DNA of 64,000 nt from Planctomycetota bacterium (GCA_020060765.1 JAGUZQ010000084.1:25924-89923); one strand, 5' to 3'. Numbered from the stretch's first letter, positions 18,637 to 27,225 are shown. The notes: generated by a model from the sequence alone, not told the origin. Translations and numbers: made by a program.

Positions 18637-19583
18637 GCCTGCACCACGCGCGCGAAATACTTACTGCCGAAATCCGTGCCATCGAGGCGGTGCGGGAAAC
18701 CCTGGATGACAGTTTCGAAAAAGCCCTGGATGTCATGCAGAATTGCTCCGGCCATATCGTCTCCTGCGGCATGGGCAAGGCCGGGTTTATCGCCCAAAAA
18801 GTTTCTGCCACCCTCTCCAGCACCGGCGCGCCGTCCTTCTATCTGCACCCCGCCGACGCCCTGCACGGCGACCTGGGCATGGTCAGTCCCGGCGATGTGG
18901 CGCTGATCTTCAGCAACTCCGGCGAAAGCGAGGAAGTTACGCGCCTGCTGCCGTGCCTGCGCGGCATTGACGTGGAAATAATCGCCGTCACCGCGTCGGA
19001 ACGCTCCACCCTCGCCGCCCACGCCGACGTCGCCATCCTGATCGGCGAAATCCGCGAAGCCTGCCCGCTGGGGCTGGCACCTACCGCCACCACCACGGCG
19101 ATGCTGGCGCTGGGGGACGCGCTGGCGATGTGCCTGCTCGACCGCAAGGAATTCAAGATACTGGATTACGCCCGCTTTCACCCCGCGGGCGCGCTGGGGC
19201 GCAAGACCATGCCGGTGGAGGCGCTGATGCGGGTAGGCGAGGCGGTGGCGGCAGTGGCGGCGGAAACGAAAATCTCGGAAGTCATCCTCTCCATCACGCG
19301 CGCGCGTTCCGGCGCGGCGGTGGTGATCGACGCGCACCGGAAGGTGCTCGGCATCTTCTGCGACGGCGACCTGCGCCGGGGGCTGGAGGCTGACCGCGAA
19401 ATCCTTTCGCGCGAGGTCGGCACGGTCATGACGAAAAATTGCGCCACGCTTAAGGCAGGCACGCTCGCGGGTGAGGCGCTCGACCTGATGCGCGAAAAGC
19501 GGATCGCGGAAATTCCGGTGGTGGACGAAACCGGAGCGCTCGCGGGAATGGCCGACCTGAAGGGGCTGCTCGCGTCGATGTAG
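18633..19583 (+). CDS. kdsD: Arabinose-5-phosphate isomerase, KpsF/GutQ family
   Basis: 316 residues: a SIS domain (about 35-170) with CGMGKAGFIAQKV and FSNSGESEEV phosphosugar-binding motifs and the family signature ARFHPAGALGRK, followed by two CBS domains (about 205-316). It interconverts ribulose-5-phosphate and arabinose-5-phosphate, the first step to KDO, and so supports lipopolysaccharide or capsule synthesis. It overlaps purN by ATGA. The kdsD-type and GutQ-type paralogues cannot be separated from sequence alone, but the KDO role fits a diderm. Confidence 0.9.
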   Translation: MSLHHAREILTAEIRAIEAVRETLDDSFEKALDVMQNCSGHIVSCGMGKAGFIAQKVSATLSSTGAPSFYLHPADALHGDLGMVSPGDVALIFSNSGESEEVTRLLPCLRGIDVEIIAVTASERSTLAAHADVAILIGEIREACPLGLAPTATTTAMLALGDALAMCLLDRKEFKILDYARFHPAGALGRKTMPVEALMRVGEAVAAVAAETKISEVILSITRARSGAAVVIDAHRKVLGIFCDGDLRRGLEADREILSREVGTVMTKNCATLKAGTLAGEALDLMREKRIAEIPVVDETGALAGMADLKGLLASM

Positions 19584-19637
19584 GATCCGCATACCTGCGT
19601 GCAGTTTTTCACTTGCTGTCTTTTTCGACAAATACGC

Positions 19638-20825
19638 CTACATAATCTCAAACTTGTTATGGGGACGTGCATATTTGCACTCTTCCGACTTTTGCCGTTC
19701 CCATTTTTCCCTGGCTATCTCCAGAATCTCGCGCATCCATGGGAGATTTTCATCCACCAGCAGCAGCCGCCCGACCAGTTCTTCCAGTACCCGTTCGGTC
19801 GGCATCTCCCGGATCCTGCGGTGATAGATTTCGAAATGGCGCAAGGCTATCTCTCTCCAGGTATTGCGCACGAATTCGTCGTCCCGCACCAGCCGGTCAA
19901 GTTCTGCAAGATAAGCCAACGCCTTTTCGCGAGCATCCCCGCATACCGGCGTCGGTCGCTGCTCCGGCGGGTCGTATATATCAAACGGTATTTTTTCATG
20001 CGAGATTACACCGCTCTTGCCGACCTGGATTTTTAGCAGGAAACTGTGCGCGGTATGAGGCCCGTTCTCTGCCTGATACGCTGAAGTCTTTGCGCAAAAG
20101 ATGAAGTTGCCCAGCGAGTACGCAATCAGGCAGCCGTCAACCATCTCGACACCCTGGGGCACATGCGGGTGATGTTGCAGGAATATGTCGGCTCCGGCAC
20201 GGGCGATTTCACGGGAGACTTCACGGCGCGGCCACGAAGGCGTAGGCATGAATTCCAGGTCGGCATGGTTGGATACTACCAGAATATCCACCTGGTCGCG
20301 GTTGCTCCTGATATCCTCCAGCACGGTTTCTTTTTTGAAATAGGCTGGCCCCGGATTGGTATGACCCAGGGAATAATTGTTGTCCTCCGCATAGCAGAGA
20401 AACCCGAAGCTGATGCCGTTCTTTTCGATTACCGGCATTCTCCGCGCCTCGGCCTGAGAATAGCCGACTCCCGCAGCGATGATACCGGCCCGCTCAATCG
20501 CGTTTTTCGTATAGTCCATTCCAACCGAACCACCATCAAGGACGTGATTGGCGGCCATGTTCAGGATGTCAAAACCTGCATCCCGCATGGCTGTGGCAAA
20601 TTCCACTCCGGCATCGCGCACAAAGAGTCCATTACCGAAGCGCTCCTTCGGCACGTCCGGCGGCAGCATGATAGCTTCCATGTTCCCGAAGAGTATATCG
20701 CATTGATCGAGGTGCTGGCGCATCTTCGCCAATGGCCAACCGGCGCCATGTTCAGCAATTTCTTCTTCGATCTGCCCGGCAGGGGCAATGTCGCCGACCG
20801 CGCCGAGAGTCACAGTATCCGGCAT
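19638..20825 (-). CDS. CapA-like metallophosphatase family protein
   Basis: 395 residues of the PGA_cap/CapA fold: LGAVGDIAPAG at the start, FGNMEAIM, NMAANHVLDGG (Asn-His metal ligands), VVSNHADLEF and QHHPHVPQGVEMVDG, ending the core with YSLGNFIF. Members are linked to poly-gamma-glutamate or other extracellular polymers; several are probably phosphatases. There is no signal peptide here, so it may act in the cytoplasm. It starts four bases after the stop of the exported protein at 20830, so the two are co-transcribed. No capB or capC is present, arguing against a poly-gamma-glutamate role. Confidence 0.8.
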   Translation of the reverse strand: MPDTVTLGAVGDIAPAGQIEEEIAEHGAGWPLAKMRQHLDQCDILFGNMEAIMLPPDVPKERFGNGLFVRDAGVEFATAMRDAGFDILNMAANHVLDGGSVGMDYTKNAIERAGIIAAGVGYSQAEARRMPVIEKNGISFGFLCYAEDNNYSLGHTNPGPAYFKKETVLEDIRSNRDQVDILVVSNHADLEFMPTPSWPRREVSREIARAGADIFLQHHPHVPQGVEMVDGCLIAYSLGNFIFCAKTSAYQAENGPHTAHSFLLKIQVGKSGVISHEKIPFDIYDPPEQRPTPVCGDAREKALAYLAELDRLVRDDEFVRNTWREIALRHFEIYHRRIREMPTERVLEELVGRLLLVDENLPWMREILEIAREKWERQKSEECKYARPHNKFEIM

Positions 20826-20829
20826 TTTT

Positions 20830-21642
20830 TTATTCCGCCTTTTTCACCTCGCACCGGGCAAGGTTAAAATCGATATTTCCTCTGGCACCGTCCTTGCCCC
20901 CGGCATATCCTCTAACCCCTTCGGTAATGCCGTTCACCACCAACCGGTCTCCAGGCTTGAGCGAAGAAATCAGCGTATCGCAACTGTTGCATGAGACTGT
21001 TATCGACACGCTTGGCTTGGCTTTATCGAATCCCGGCTGATTGTACAGGTTGCACCCCAAGCGTTCAAAATATAGGCTGAACACGTGCTCATCGTCCAGG
21101 GGTCGGGTAACGAATTTATTCTTAAACACGACAGTCGCTGTGAACCGCTTGCCATCTATTTTTTTTCTGTACTCCTCGCATTTTTTTTCCTTTGAATCAG
21201 CATCGGTATTCTGCATGATCAAAAGCATATTTTTCACGATGTCCTCAGGCGTAAGCGCTTTGGGCTGCTTGGTGCGCTCGGCGGCGGCTTCCCCGGCAGT
21301 GCCGCCTAATGCTAATTTCAGACTGTCGTTATTTTCCTTCAATAGTTTTGCCGCTTCCTGGTAGGACGCAAGGGTTTTGCGCGCCGCCTCGATTTTCGCC
21401 TCTTTGGTATTCTTTCCCTCCGGCAGGAATTTCTTGGGCGTGTTTTTCAACTCGAACTCCGCCAGTCCCCAACTCTGGCGCATTTCGGTGTTCGCCTTCT
21501 TTTCCCGGTCGAATTCGCCCGACGCCTTGCGGATTTCCAGATCAAGCTGCTTCGGATCGTCCTTGGATTTTTTCTCCGCGCATTCCCCTCTGCCAAAACA
21601 GGCCAGAATAAAAAATAAACAATACACCACCGGCATTCGCAT
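20830..21642 (-). CDS. Exported coiled-coil protein with possible OB-like C terminus
   Basis: 270 residues. A signal peptide (residues 1-20, ending ...GECA) is followed by a Lys/Glu-rich coiled-coil stretch (about 25-130), then a C-terminal beta-rich domain (about 165-265) whose strand pattern and 'LKPGDRLVVNG' segment suggest an OB fold of the tRNA_anti-like kind. That match is tentative. ATG at 21642 follows AAGGGGAA. It is upstream of and tightly linked to the CapA-like gene. No known function. Confidence 0.6.
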   Translation of the reverse strand: MRMPVVYCLFFILACFGRGECAEKKSKDDPKQLDLEIRKASGEFDREKKANTEMRQSWGLAEFELKNTPKKFLPEGKNTKEAKIEAARKTLASYQEAAKLLKENNDSLKLALGGTAGEAAAERTKQPKALTPEDIVKNMLLIMQNTDADSKEKKCEEYRKKIDGKRFTATVVFKNKFVTRPLDDEHVFSLYFERLGCNLYNQPGFDKAKPSVSITVSCNSCDTLISSLKPGDRLVVNGITEGVRGYAGGKDGARGNIDFNLARCEVKKAE

Positions 21643-21703
21643 GACATTCCCCTTGACTGAAAATAATGCTATACCCGACAAGCGACTTGGTGACAATGGA
21701 GCT

Positions 21704-21760
21704 AATGCGGTTCAGTTAAGAAAAACTTGTATCGTCATTCCCGCGAAGGCGGGAATGATG
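21704..21760. repeat. Dispersed palindromic repeat with conserved left flank
   Basis: Core CATTCCCGCGAAGGCGGGAATG at 21737-21758, preceded by AATGCGGTT and AAAACTTGTATCGT. The same flank occurs at 40797 (inverted) and 52290, so the mobile or amplified unit is longer than the palindrome. Located downstream of HPr, where the hairpin could also end transcription. Confidence 0.8.
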
Positions 21761-21795
21761 CACGTAGCTTTGAGTTTAAAACAGTAAGGGCTGCC

Positions 21796-22074
21796 CTAAT
21801 TCTCGCCGAAGTTGGTGTCGATAAGATTGCGTAGATGTTCCGCGGCGGTTTCCGCGTCGGTGCCGTTGATGTTGAGGATCAGTTCCACGCCCTCCTCAGC
21901 GCCCAGCATCATGATGTCGAGGATGTTCTTGCCATTGACGGTGAGGGAATCCTTCAGCACCTCCACCTCGCTTTCGAAGCGGTTGCACATTTCCACAAAC
22001 AAGGCCGCCGGGCGCGCGTGGAGCCCGTACTTGTTCCGGATCACGACCGTGAGGGTAACGCTTTGTTGTGACAC
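21796..22074 (-). CDS. HPr-family phosphocarrier protein
   Basis: 92 residues starting at GTG after AAGGA. His19 lies in KYGLHARPAA, the site phosphorylated by enzyme I. The position matching regulatory Ser46 is Asn50 (NGKNILDIMML), so control by HPr kinase at that site is unlikely. It is the last gene of a group with YvcK, EIIA-Ntr, HPF and a STAS protein. No enzyme I or PTS permease is in the window, suggesting a regulatory PTS-Ntr branch. Confidence 0.9.
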   Translation of the reverse strand: MSQQSVTLTVVIRNKYGLHARPAALFVEMCNRFESEVEVLKDSLTVNGKNILDIMMLGAEEGVELILNINGTDAETAAEHLRNLIDTNFGEN

Positions 22075-22083
22075 GCCTGTTCC

Positions 22084-23349
22084 TTATTTCCGGTTGGCCG
22101 CGAAAGCCTCCATTACCGCCTTGGCCAGTTTCTGCGGGTGGTGTTTCTGTGGGCTGTCGCTATCGACCACATCCCGCAACAACACGCGCACTTCCAGGGA
22201 CGCCATTTCCTTGCGGTCGTATTCGGTCAGTTTCACCCCGCTCACGGCCAGCTCCTCCAGCTTTTTCGCCGATGGCCGGTAGCCGTTTACCACCGCACAG
22301 TCGATCCGTAATCCCGGCACATGCTTCCACAGGGTTTCCAGATAGCGGCTGGCGGTAAATTCCTCGGTCTCTCCCGGCTGGCTCATGGTGTTGACAATGT
22401 AAAACACCTGTGCGCGCGACTCGCCGATAGCCTCGACCACATCCTCGTCCAGCAGCGTGGGCAGTACGCTGGTATACAGGCTGCCCGGGCCGATGATAAT
22501 CAACTCCGCATTGCGGATTGCCTCGATCACGTCTTCTGGCGCCTGCCCGGGCTTGGGCTTCAGGCTCAGTTCCTCGATCGGCTTTCCGCACTTGGCGATC
22601 AGGCGCTGGCCGGTGGTCTTGCTTCCGTCCGGGTGCGTGGCGACGAGGTTGACCTTCTCCAGCGTTGCAGGCAAAACCTGTCCCCTCACCGAGAGAATCC
22701 GGTTTGCCTCCCGCACCGCCAGGCCGAAATTCCCCCTGAGCTGCGCCAACACCGTGATAAACAGGTTGCCGAACGAATGCCCGGCCAGTTCGCCTTCCTC
22801 GAAGCGGTACTGCATCAGGTCGGCCATTACCGGCCCGGCGTCAGCCAGCGCGATCAGGCAGTTACGGATATCTCCCGGCGGCAGCATCTCGAAATCCAGC
22901 CGCAACCTCCCGGAACTCCCCCCATCGTCGGCGACGCTGACAATAGCGGTGATGTCGCCGGAATATTCCCGTAATCCGTACAGGATCGTGCTTAATCCCG
23001 TACCGCCGCCAAGACAGACCATCCGCGGCCCCTGCTCCAGGCGGATATGCTGGTAGGCGATTTCCGCCAGTCCGCGCGATTCCTCCTTGCTCTTGAGCAG
23101 CCGTTCAATCCGGCGCACCAATCGGTACACCCCGGCAAATACCAGGATCGAACCCAGGCCGATCAACACCTCTGCGACGGCGTAAGGGTCGGCGGGCAGG
23201 GTGGTGCCGGGGAAACGCGGCGTCTTCAGGTCGAAGATGCCCAATCCCAGGGAAATCGCTCCCAGGATCAGAAACACCATCCCCGCGCAGATGGCCAGCA
23301 CCCATCTTTTCAGATGCAGACCAGGTTGAAGCCAGCGCCAACTGACCAT
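22084..23349 (-). CDS. YvcK/CofD-like protein with N-terminal membrane anchor
   Basis: 421 residues. Two hydrophobic helices (about 15-37 and 55-75) precede the YvcK domain, which begins at VCLGGGTGLST (GGGTGLS 114-120) and includes VADDGGSSGRLR, PPGDIRNCL, IIGPGSLYTSVLP and the NTMSQPGET segment. YvcK/GlmR proteins bind UDP-sugars and link carbon metabolism to cell-envelope synthesis. The membrane-anchored form is seen in cyanobacteria and some other phyla. It starts four bases after the EIIA-Ntr stop and precedes HPr, so carbon, nitrogen and envelope signals may meet in this operon. Confidence 0.85.
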   Translation of the reverse strand: MVSWRWLQPGLHLKRWVLAICAGMVFLILGAISLGLGIFDLKTPRFPGTTLPADPYAVAEVLIGLGSILVFAGVYRLVRRIERLLKSKEESRGLAEIAYQHIRLEQGPRMVCLGGGTGLSTILYGLREYSGDITAIVSVADDGGSSGRLRLDFEMLPPGDIRNCLIALADAGPVMADLMQYRFEEGELAGHSFGNLFITVLAQLRGNFGLAVREANRILSVRGQVLPATLEKVNLVATHPDGSKTTGQRLIAKCGKPIEELSLKPKPGQAPEDVIEAIRNAELIIIGPGSLYTSVLPTLLDEDVVEAIGESRAQVFYIVNTMSQPGETEEFTASRYLETLWKHVPGLRIDCAVVNGYRPSAKKLEELAVSGVKLTEYDRKEMASLEVRVLLRDVVDSDSPQKHHPQKLAKAVMEAFAANRK

Positions 23350-23353
23350 GGCT

Positions 23354-23833
23354 TCACCCCTTGATCAAGGATTTCTGATCCGCCTCTTCCATCAACTCGA
23401 TAATTTCTTTTGCGTCTCGCGCCTTCTGGATAAAGCGCCGGAAAATCTCATCGCGCAGGTTGCCGCTGACGTAAGCCAGCGCCTCCAGATGCTTGCCCGC
23501 GCATTCCTGGTTGCTCAACAGCAGGAAAAACAGGTGCGCCGGTTCGCCGTCTATAGCCTCGAAATTGACTCCCTCGCGGCTGCGGGCAAACAGCCCGACC
23601 AGTTTCTTGATGCCGGGATGCTTGGCATGGGGGATAGCGATCCCCTGCCCGATGCCGGTGCTGCCAAGTTTTTCCCGATCCAGCAGCGCGGTCATCACGC
23701 CCTGACGCATATCTTCGGAAATGGTTTGCGATTTGATCAGCGCATCCACCATTTCCGCGATCGCCTCGTTTTTGGTCGTAGATTCCAGATCGTCTATTAT
23801 CGCGGTCCGTACAATAAAATCCCTGAATTGCAT
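23354..23833 (-). CDS. PTS EIIA-Ntr (PtsN-like)
   Basis: 159 residues of the EIIA mannitol/fructose fold with the active-site His69 in GIGQGIAIPHAKHPGI, and the following FFLLLSNQECAGKHLEALA segment common to PtsN. ATG at 23833 follows AGAGGG; a longer upstream frame lacks a ribosome site. PtsN proteins are phosphorylated by the PTS-Ntr chain and regulate potassium transport, envelope stress or sigma-54 genes instead of moving sugars. Neighbouring HPr and hibernation factor mirror the rpoN-hpf-ptsN-HPr cluster of Proteobacteria, here without rpoN. Confidence 0.9.
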   Translation of the reverse strand: MQFRDFIVRTAIIDDLESTTKNEAIAEMVDALIKSQTISEDMRQGVMTALLDREKLGSTGIGQGIAIPHAKHPGIKKLVGLFARSREGVNFEAIDGEPAHLFFLLLSNQECAGKHLEALAYVSGNLRDEIFRRFIQKARDAKEIIELMEEADQKSLIKG

Positions 23834-23910
23834 AATACCCTCTTTCGCTGAATGATGCCGTGTATTCAAGTGTGCAGGGCCCCTGTGTCCCGTAAATAAG
23901 GGGGCAATTC

Positions 23911-24273
23911 CTAGTTCTCGTCTTCCTCATCCTCGTCGACGGCTTCATTCTGGCTGACTGCGGCGACCGGCGTGGCTTTGCGGCGATGGCTGGTGCGCTT
24001 CTCCTTGACCTTGCGCAGTTGCCGCTCGATCTTGTCCACCGCTACGTCCACCGCCTCTATCATGTCCTCGCGCGACACATCCACCACTACCGAATCGTGA
24101 TTGTTGACGTGGACAATCACCTCGCAGTGATGGTCGCGGCTTTCGGTTTTCAGCACCACCTCGATCTTCTTGATGCCGTTGATAAAACGGTTGACGTGGC
24201 TGATCTTTTCGTGCACGAGTTTCCTGGTTTCGTCGCTGATTTCAAAATGGCGCGTGCTGATGGTTATGTTCAT
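23911..24273 (-). CDS. hpf: Ribosome hibernation-promoting factor (short HPF/YfiA)
   Basis: 120 residues: the ribosome-binding domain (MNITISTRHFEISDETRKLV... through the basic helix ERQLRKVKEK) plus an acidic tail (DEDEEDEN). It lacks the long C-terminal dimerisation domain, so it resembles short HPF or YfiA. It binds the small-subunit decoding centre in stationary phase. ATG at 24273 follows GGGAG. It lies between the STAS and EIIA-Ntr genes, as in the rpoN-hpf-ptsN arrangement of Proteobacteria. Confidence 0.88.
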   Translation of the reverse strand: MNITISTRHFEISDETRKLVHEKISHVNRFINGIKKIEVVLKTESRDHHCEVIVHVNNHDSVVVDVSREDMIEAVDVAVDKIERQLRKVKEKRTSHRRKATPVAAVSQNEAVDEDEEDEN

Positions 24274-24378
24274 TCCGGTCTCCCTGCGACCCTTTCCGGG
24301 TCTGATTGTAAATATCCGCAATGTTGCTCAAACCTCAACGAGACGGCGACGGCTACACCGCCCCGTGAACAATATTCT

Positions 24379-24705
24379 TCAGTTGACTATCTCCAAGTCA
24401 ACAAGTTTTTCAAATCCCGCGATTTCAAACAGCCAGCTCAGGTTGCGGGAGACGCGCACGGTCAGGCGTTTGCCCGCCTTGGCCGATTCCGCCACCATGT
24501 GCCCGATTGTCCCCATATAGGCGCTGAAGATGAAAGTCACAGGCGTGAGGTCAAGAATCACCCGCTCGCAATCGTGGCTCAGTATCTCCTCGACATAGCG
24601 CAGGAACTCGGCGTGTTTTTCCCAGTAAAGCTCCACGTTGACAGTCAATACATTGTCGTGAATCTCGAAATTCGACAACGCCGTATCTTCTATGCTGACT
24701 TTCAT
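24379..24705 (-). CDS. STAS-domain protein (anti-anti-sigma factor like)
   Basis: 108 residues of STAS fold. The conserved segment VILDLTPVTFIFSAYMGTIGH has Ser in the position usually phosphorylated by an anti-sigma kinase (DSxG loop), though the surrounding residues are not classical. It is the first gene read from the strong promoter at 24835-24863. It could pair with the RsbU-type phosphatase at 53305, but no anti-sigma kinase is in the window, so this is inference. A start at 24705 gives a compact domain; a longer frame to 24744 lacks support. Confidence 0.75.
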   Translation of the reverse strand: MKVSIEDTALSNFEIHDNVLTVNVELYWEKHAEFLRYVEEILSHDCERVILDLTPVTFIFSAYMGTIGHMVAESAKAGKRLTVRVSRNLSWLFEIAGFEKLVDLEIVN

Positions 24706-24834
24706 CACAGTCTCCGCTTCATTGCCTGGCGCCAGTCGAGACACGAAATCAAACCCCTGCGTGTCGAGTTAACCGAAAGGCGCTGAAAATATCTTTTATC
24801 ATATTCGGAGATAAATACTTATATCCCCACCTTG

Positions 24835-24863
24835 ATTATATGGCGTCGGCTGGATGTTGTCAA
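24835..24863 (-). promoter_or_regulatory. Perfect-consensus sigma-70 promoter
   Basis: On the minus strand TTGACA (24863-24858) and TATAAT (24840-24835) with a 17-base spacer, exact consensus. The start would be near 24828, 120 bases before the STAS gene. The leader contains a stem GGGGATA/TATCTCC at its 5' end and a second stem GACACG/CGTGTC nearer the gene. Confidence 0.88.
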
Positions 24864-24888
24864 ATATCTGTTCGGTTTGATATAAGAT

Positions 24889-25731
24889 TTATCGCCGGAT
24901 TTTGGTGAATTGCGCATCTTCTCCGGCGGCTTCACGCAGGAAACGGATAGAGGTAAATTCGACCGGCACATTCGTCAACGGTTCGTAAACAAGAATGATA
25001 ATTTCCCTGATCCCCCCCGTCAGCGACACCGGAGACCGGTATTCCCAGCCATTTTCTTCAGTTTTCCAGCGCGGTTGCGCAAATATGGCTTTTTGATCGC
25101 GGTTTAGACCCTGACTTAGGCGGAACGGCTCGAATTCGTGATAAGTGCCTTTCTCGCCTATGGTTACAGCAAATGCGACAGATACCTCCTTGCCTGAATT
25201 ATTGACGATATCCATCGTCAAGCCACTGGCGTTAAAGGAATTACGCGGATTGCTCAAAACTACGGCGACTTTATCCGCTTTGGCCGTCGGCACGATTTTG
25301 AGTGATTTTGCCGCATTTTCGTCGCCGATCTGGCTGACAGTGGCGGCTCCACCCCAACTGGCGCGTTTCCAGCCCACTACTTCGGCCAGGTTTTCCCCAT
25401 TGTCGGCTGGCGGTTTCATTTCGCTTATTTCTGCTTTTACCTCGCTCTGCGTTGTCGTTTTTTGCACATTCTCGATCAGAATATCAGGATTTTTATCATG
25501 ATAATTCTGTCCCGCCGGCTGCAACACTGGGACAGAAGAGGTCGACTTTTCCACCGCAGTCCGTTCCGCGGACGGATCGTATAGCAGCAGGCCGGAACGG
25601 AGCAGGGATTTGTCAGTGATTTGCGGCACCGAGTCTGCTGTCCATTTTTCCGGATAAAGATCCATCATGCACCCGCAGAGAAATATCTGCGCGGCAAGCA
25701 AGAGGAAGAGACTGGCAAAGTTTTTTTTCAT
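24889..25731 (-). CDS. Lipoprotein with C-terminal beta-sandwich region
   Basis: 280 residues with a signal peptide and lipobox LCGC, so a lipid-anchored envelope protein. A low-complexity linker (about 60-115) leads to a beta-rich region (about 120-270: 'WKRASWGGAATVSQ', 'LTMDIVNNSGKEVSVAFAVT', 'IREIIILVYEP') reminiscent of galactose-binding-like carbohydrate modules, a weak resemblance only. ATG at 25731 begins the signal peptide; no strong ribosome site. It is downstream of, and co-directional with, the coiled-coil protein at 25756. Function unknown. Confidence 0.65.
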   Translation of the reverse strand: MKKNFASLFLLLAAQIFLCGCMMDLYPEKWTADSVPQITDKSLLRSGLLLYDPSAERTAVEKSTSSVPVLQPAGQNYHDKNPDILIENVQKTTTQSEVKAEISEMKPPADNGENLAEVVGWKRASWGGAATVSQIGDENAAKSLKIVPTAKADKVAVVLSNPRNSFNASGLTMDIVNNSGKEVSVAFAVTIGEKGTYHEFEPFRLSQGLNRDQKAIFAQPRWKTEENGWEYRSPVSLTGGIREIIILVYEPLTNVPVEFTSIRFLREAAGEDAQFTKIRR

Positions 25732-25755
25732 TTTAGGCAAATCATGCTTTCTGTT

Positions 25756-26142
25756 TCAGAAATCGAATTTTGCCTTGCGGGCAGACCCTGCCGGTTCGGC
25801 GGAAGGTTCCGGTTGCGCCGGAGCGGCACCTCCCTTTTTCCCGGTCGACTGAATCGCCACTTCCATACTGGCGGCGATATTGGCGATCAATTCATGCAGT
25901 TGCACGCGCCTGGTTTCCAGCGCGTCGATTTCCTCCCGGGTGGGCAGACCTGCGCGAGGATTGGCTGCATAATATGGACTGAGCGATTCCAGATAACGCT
26001 GGGTGGCGACGAACTGGTTTTTCTCGCGGATTTCGGCCTCCAGTTCCGCCAGTTCCTTTTTTCTGTCCTCCTCTTCCGCACGCAATATCTGCAACTTCTC
26101 GAACGGCGAAAGCTCCACCCGGATACGTTCGATCTGACCCAC
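25756..26142 (-). CDS. Small coiled-coil protein
   Basis: 128 residues starting at GTG after AAGGAG. Two charged helical stretches (about 10-60 and 70-100) with heptad-like spacing suggest a coiled coil; the tail is Ala/Pro/Glu-rich and ends KAKFDF. No family recognised. The alternative reading frame over the same region is Gly/Arg-rich and looks like a shadow. It shares the strand and a short gap with the lipoprotein gene downstream. Confidence 0.6.
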   Translation of the reverse strand: MGQIERIRVELSPFEKLQILRAEEEDRKKELAELEAEIREKNQFVATQRYLESLSPYYAANPRAGLPTREEIDALETRRVQLHELIANIAASMEVAIQSTGKKGGAAPAQPEPSAEPAGSARKAKFDF

Positions 26143-26284
26143 GCCCCGCTCCTTGTACTACGGCTTTCCGCGCGCGAAAATCCCCGCGCCGGAAACCTGC
26201 TTTAAACACGGATAAAACTCGAAGCACATCATAAGCTCGAAACCGGTTTTTCGTCAAGCAGATGTTTCATAAATGTGTGTGCCG

Positions 26285-26400
26285 CACAGGCGGCGGGTCG
26301 CCGCTGACTTACTGCGCAAGCGTGCTAGTACGCATAATATTTCCGCGCTCCTTTCGTTCGCGGATTGTGCGAAAGCAAACGAATGTAATTCCATGATAAA
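26285..26400. other. Hairpin-rich intergenic segment
   Basis: The gap 26143-26441 holds no gene that I can support. It contains a GCGGCG/CGCCGC stem (26290-26304) and a TCCGCG/CGCGGA stem (26342-26364), with smaller repeats between. These could be an untranslated structured RNA, but no known family or promoter was recognised. Confidence 0.25.
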
Positions 26401-26441
26401 ATCCAGTTGTCGCGTACCGACTGTTAAGTTATTCTTTCAGC

Positions 26442-27146
26442 ATGATTGAAAATCCTGAAAACTATAACCTCAATGCGGAATCACCCCAAGATCTGATTGC
26501 TGTTGCTGAATACCGGTCTCGTGTCCAAGCCGAGACAGCAAGGTTGCTTTTGGAGAGAGAGAACATTCCTGTATTTTTTTTCGGCGAACATCTTCAGGGT
26601 CGCGCATCCGGTTTGCGAGGGATAGAGATTCGCGTACCTTCGGATCAGGCGCGACGCGCTTTGGAGATCATTCAAGCTTATACGCAAAAAAAATGCCGGA
26701 ATTGCTCAAGTCACGGCGAAGGTTGGCAAGCCAAATCCTGGTATCGCTGCCCCAGATTGCGGATAGTTCTGCTGAAGTATTTTGCCGCCGCCTTTGTGCT
26801 TGCGCTTCCAATTATTTGCCTGCGGACATATTACGCCGTGCTGGATTATCAGAAAGAAAGTCTTATCCGGCAGGTGAAAGTCGGCATGTCGGAGATGGAG
26901 GTTCAGGAACTTCTGGGTAGCCCAGACTATATTGAAACCGATTTGGGTCGGAAGTTGATATACCATATATGGCTAAATATTGACCCCGGAGACAATTATT
27001 TTAATTTAAGGTGCAGGAAGCATGAAATAGTCATAACGGATGATGGAACAGTTTCCGAAACAATGGAATCAGAAGAATGCGGTCATGCCGATTGTTTTGG
27101 AGAGATTACGCTTCGCGACCGATTTTGGTGCATGATCAGATATTGA
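26442..27146 (+). CDS. DUF2007 domain fused to a BamE/SmpA-like domain
   Basis: 234 residues. The N terminus (about 20-85) is a DUF2007 putative signalling domain, with AEYRSRVQAETARLLLERENIPVFF and VPSDQARRALEII as its family signatures. A membrane helix follows (about 108-128). The C-terminal region (about 140-200) has VKVGMSEMEVQELLGSPDYIET, the pattern of SmpA/OmlA (BamE-like) domains. It would place DUF2007 in the cytoplasm and the BamE-like part outside. No ribosome site is obvious. Gene stands alone, ended by the bidirectional terminator at 27172. Confidence 0.7.
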   Translation: MIENPENYNLNAESPQDLIAVAEYRSRVQAETARLLLERENIPVFFFGEHLQGRASGLRGIEIRVPSDQARRALEIIQAYTQKKCRNCSSHGEGWQAKSWYRCPRLRIVLLKYFAAAFVLALPIICLRTYYAVLDYQKESLIRQVKVGMSEMEVQELLGSPDYIETDLGRKLIYHIWLNIDPGDNYFNLRCRKHEIVITDDGTVSETMESEECGHADCFGEITLRDRFWCMIRY

Positions 27147-27171
27147 ATTTTCTGCTGTAACGTGTACAACA

Positions 27172-27203
27172 AAAAAGCCCGCCGTCGCCAGCGGGCTTTT
27201 TCT
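27172..27203. terminator. Bidirectional intrinsic terminator
   Basis: AAAAAGCCCGC (27172-27182) and GCGGGCTTTTT (27191-27201) form an 11-bp stem with an eight-base loop. It serves the DUF2007 fusion gene (plus) and transketolase (minus). Confidence 0.92.
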
Positions 27204-27225
27204 TCATGAACAATTGTGAAAGAAC

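Noticed and set aside
26143..26257. Gly/Arg-rich frame over the coiled-coil gene
   Set aside because: The other frame has a GTG start after AAGGAG and a coherent coiled coil.
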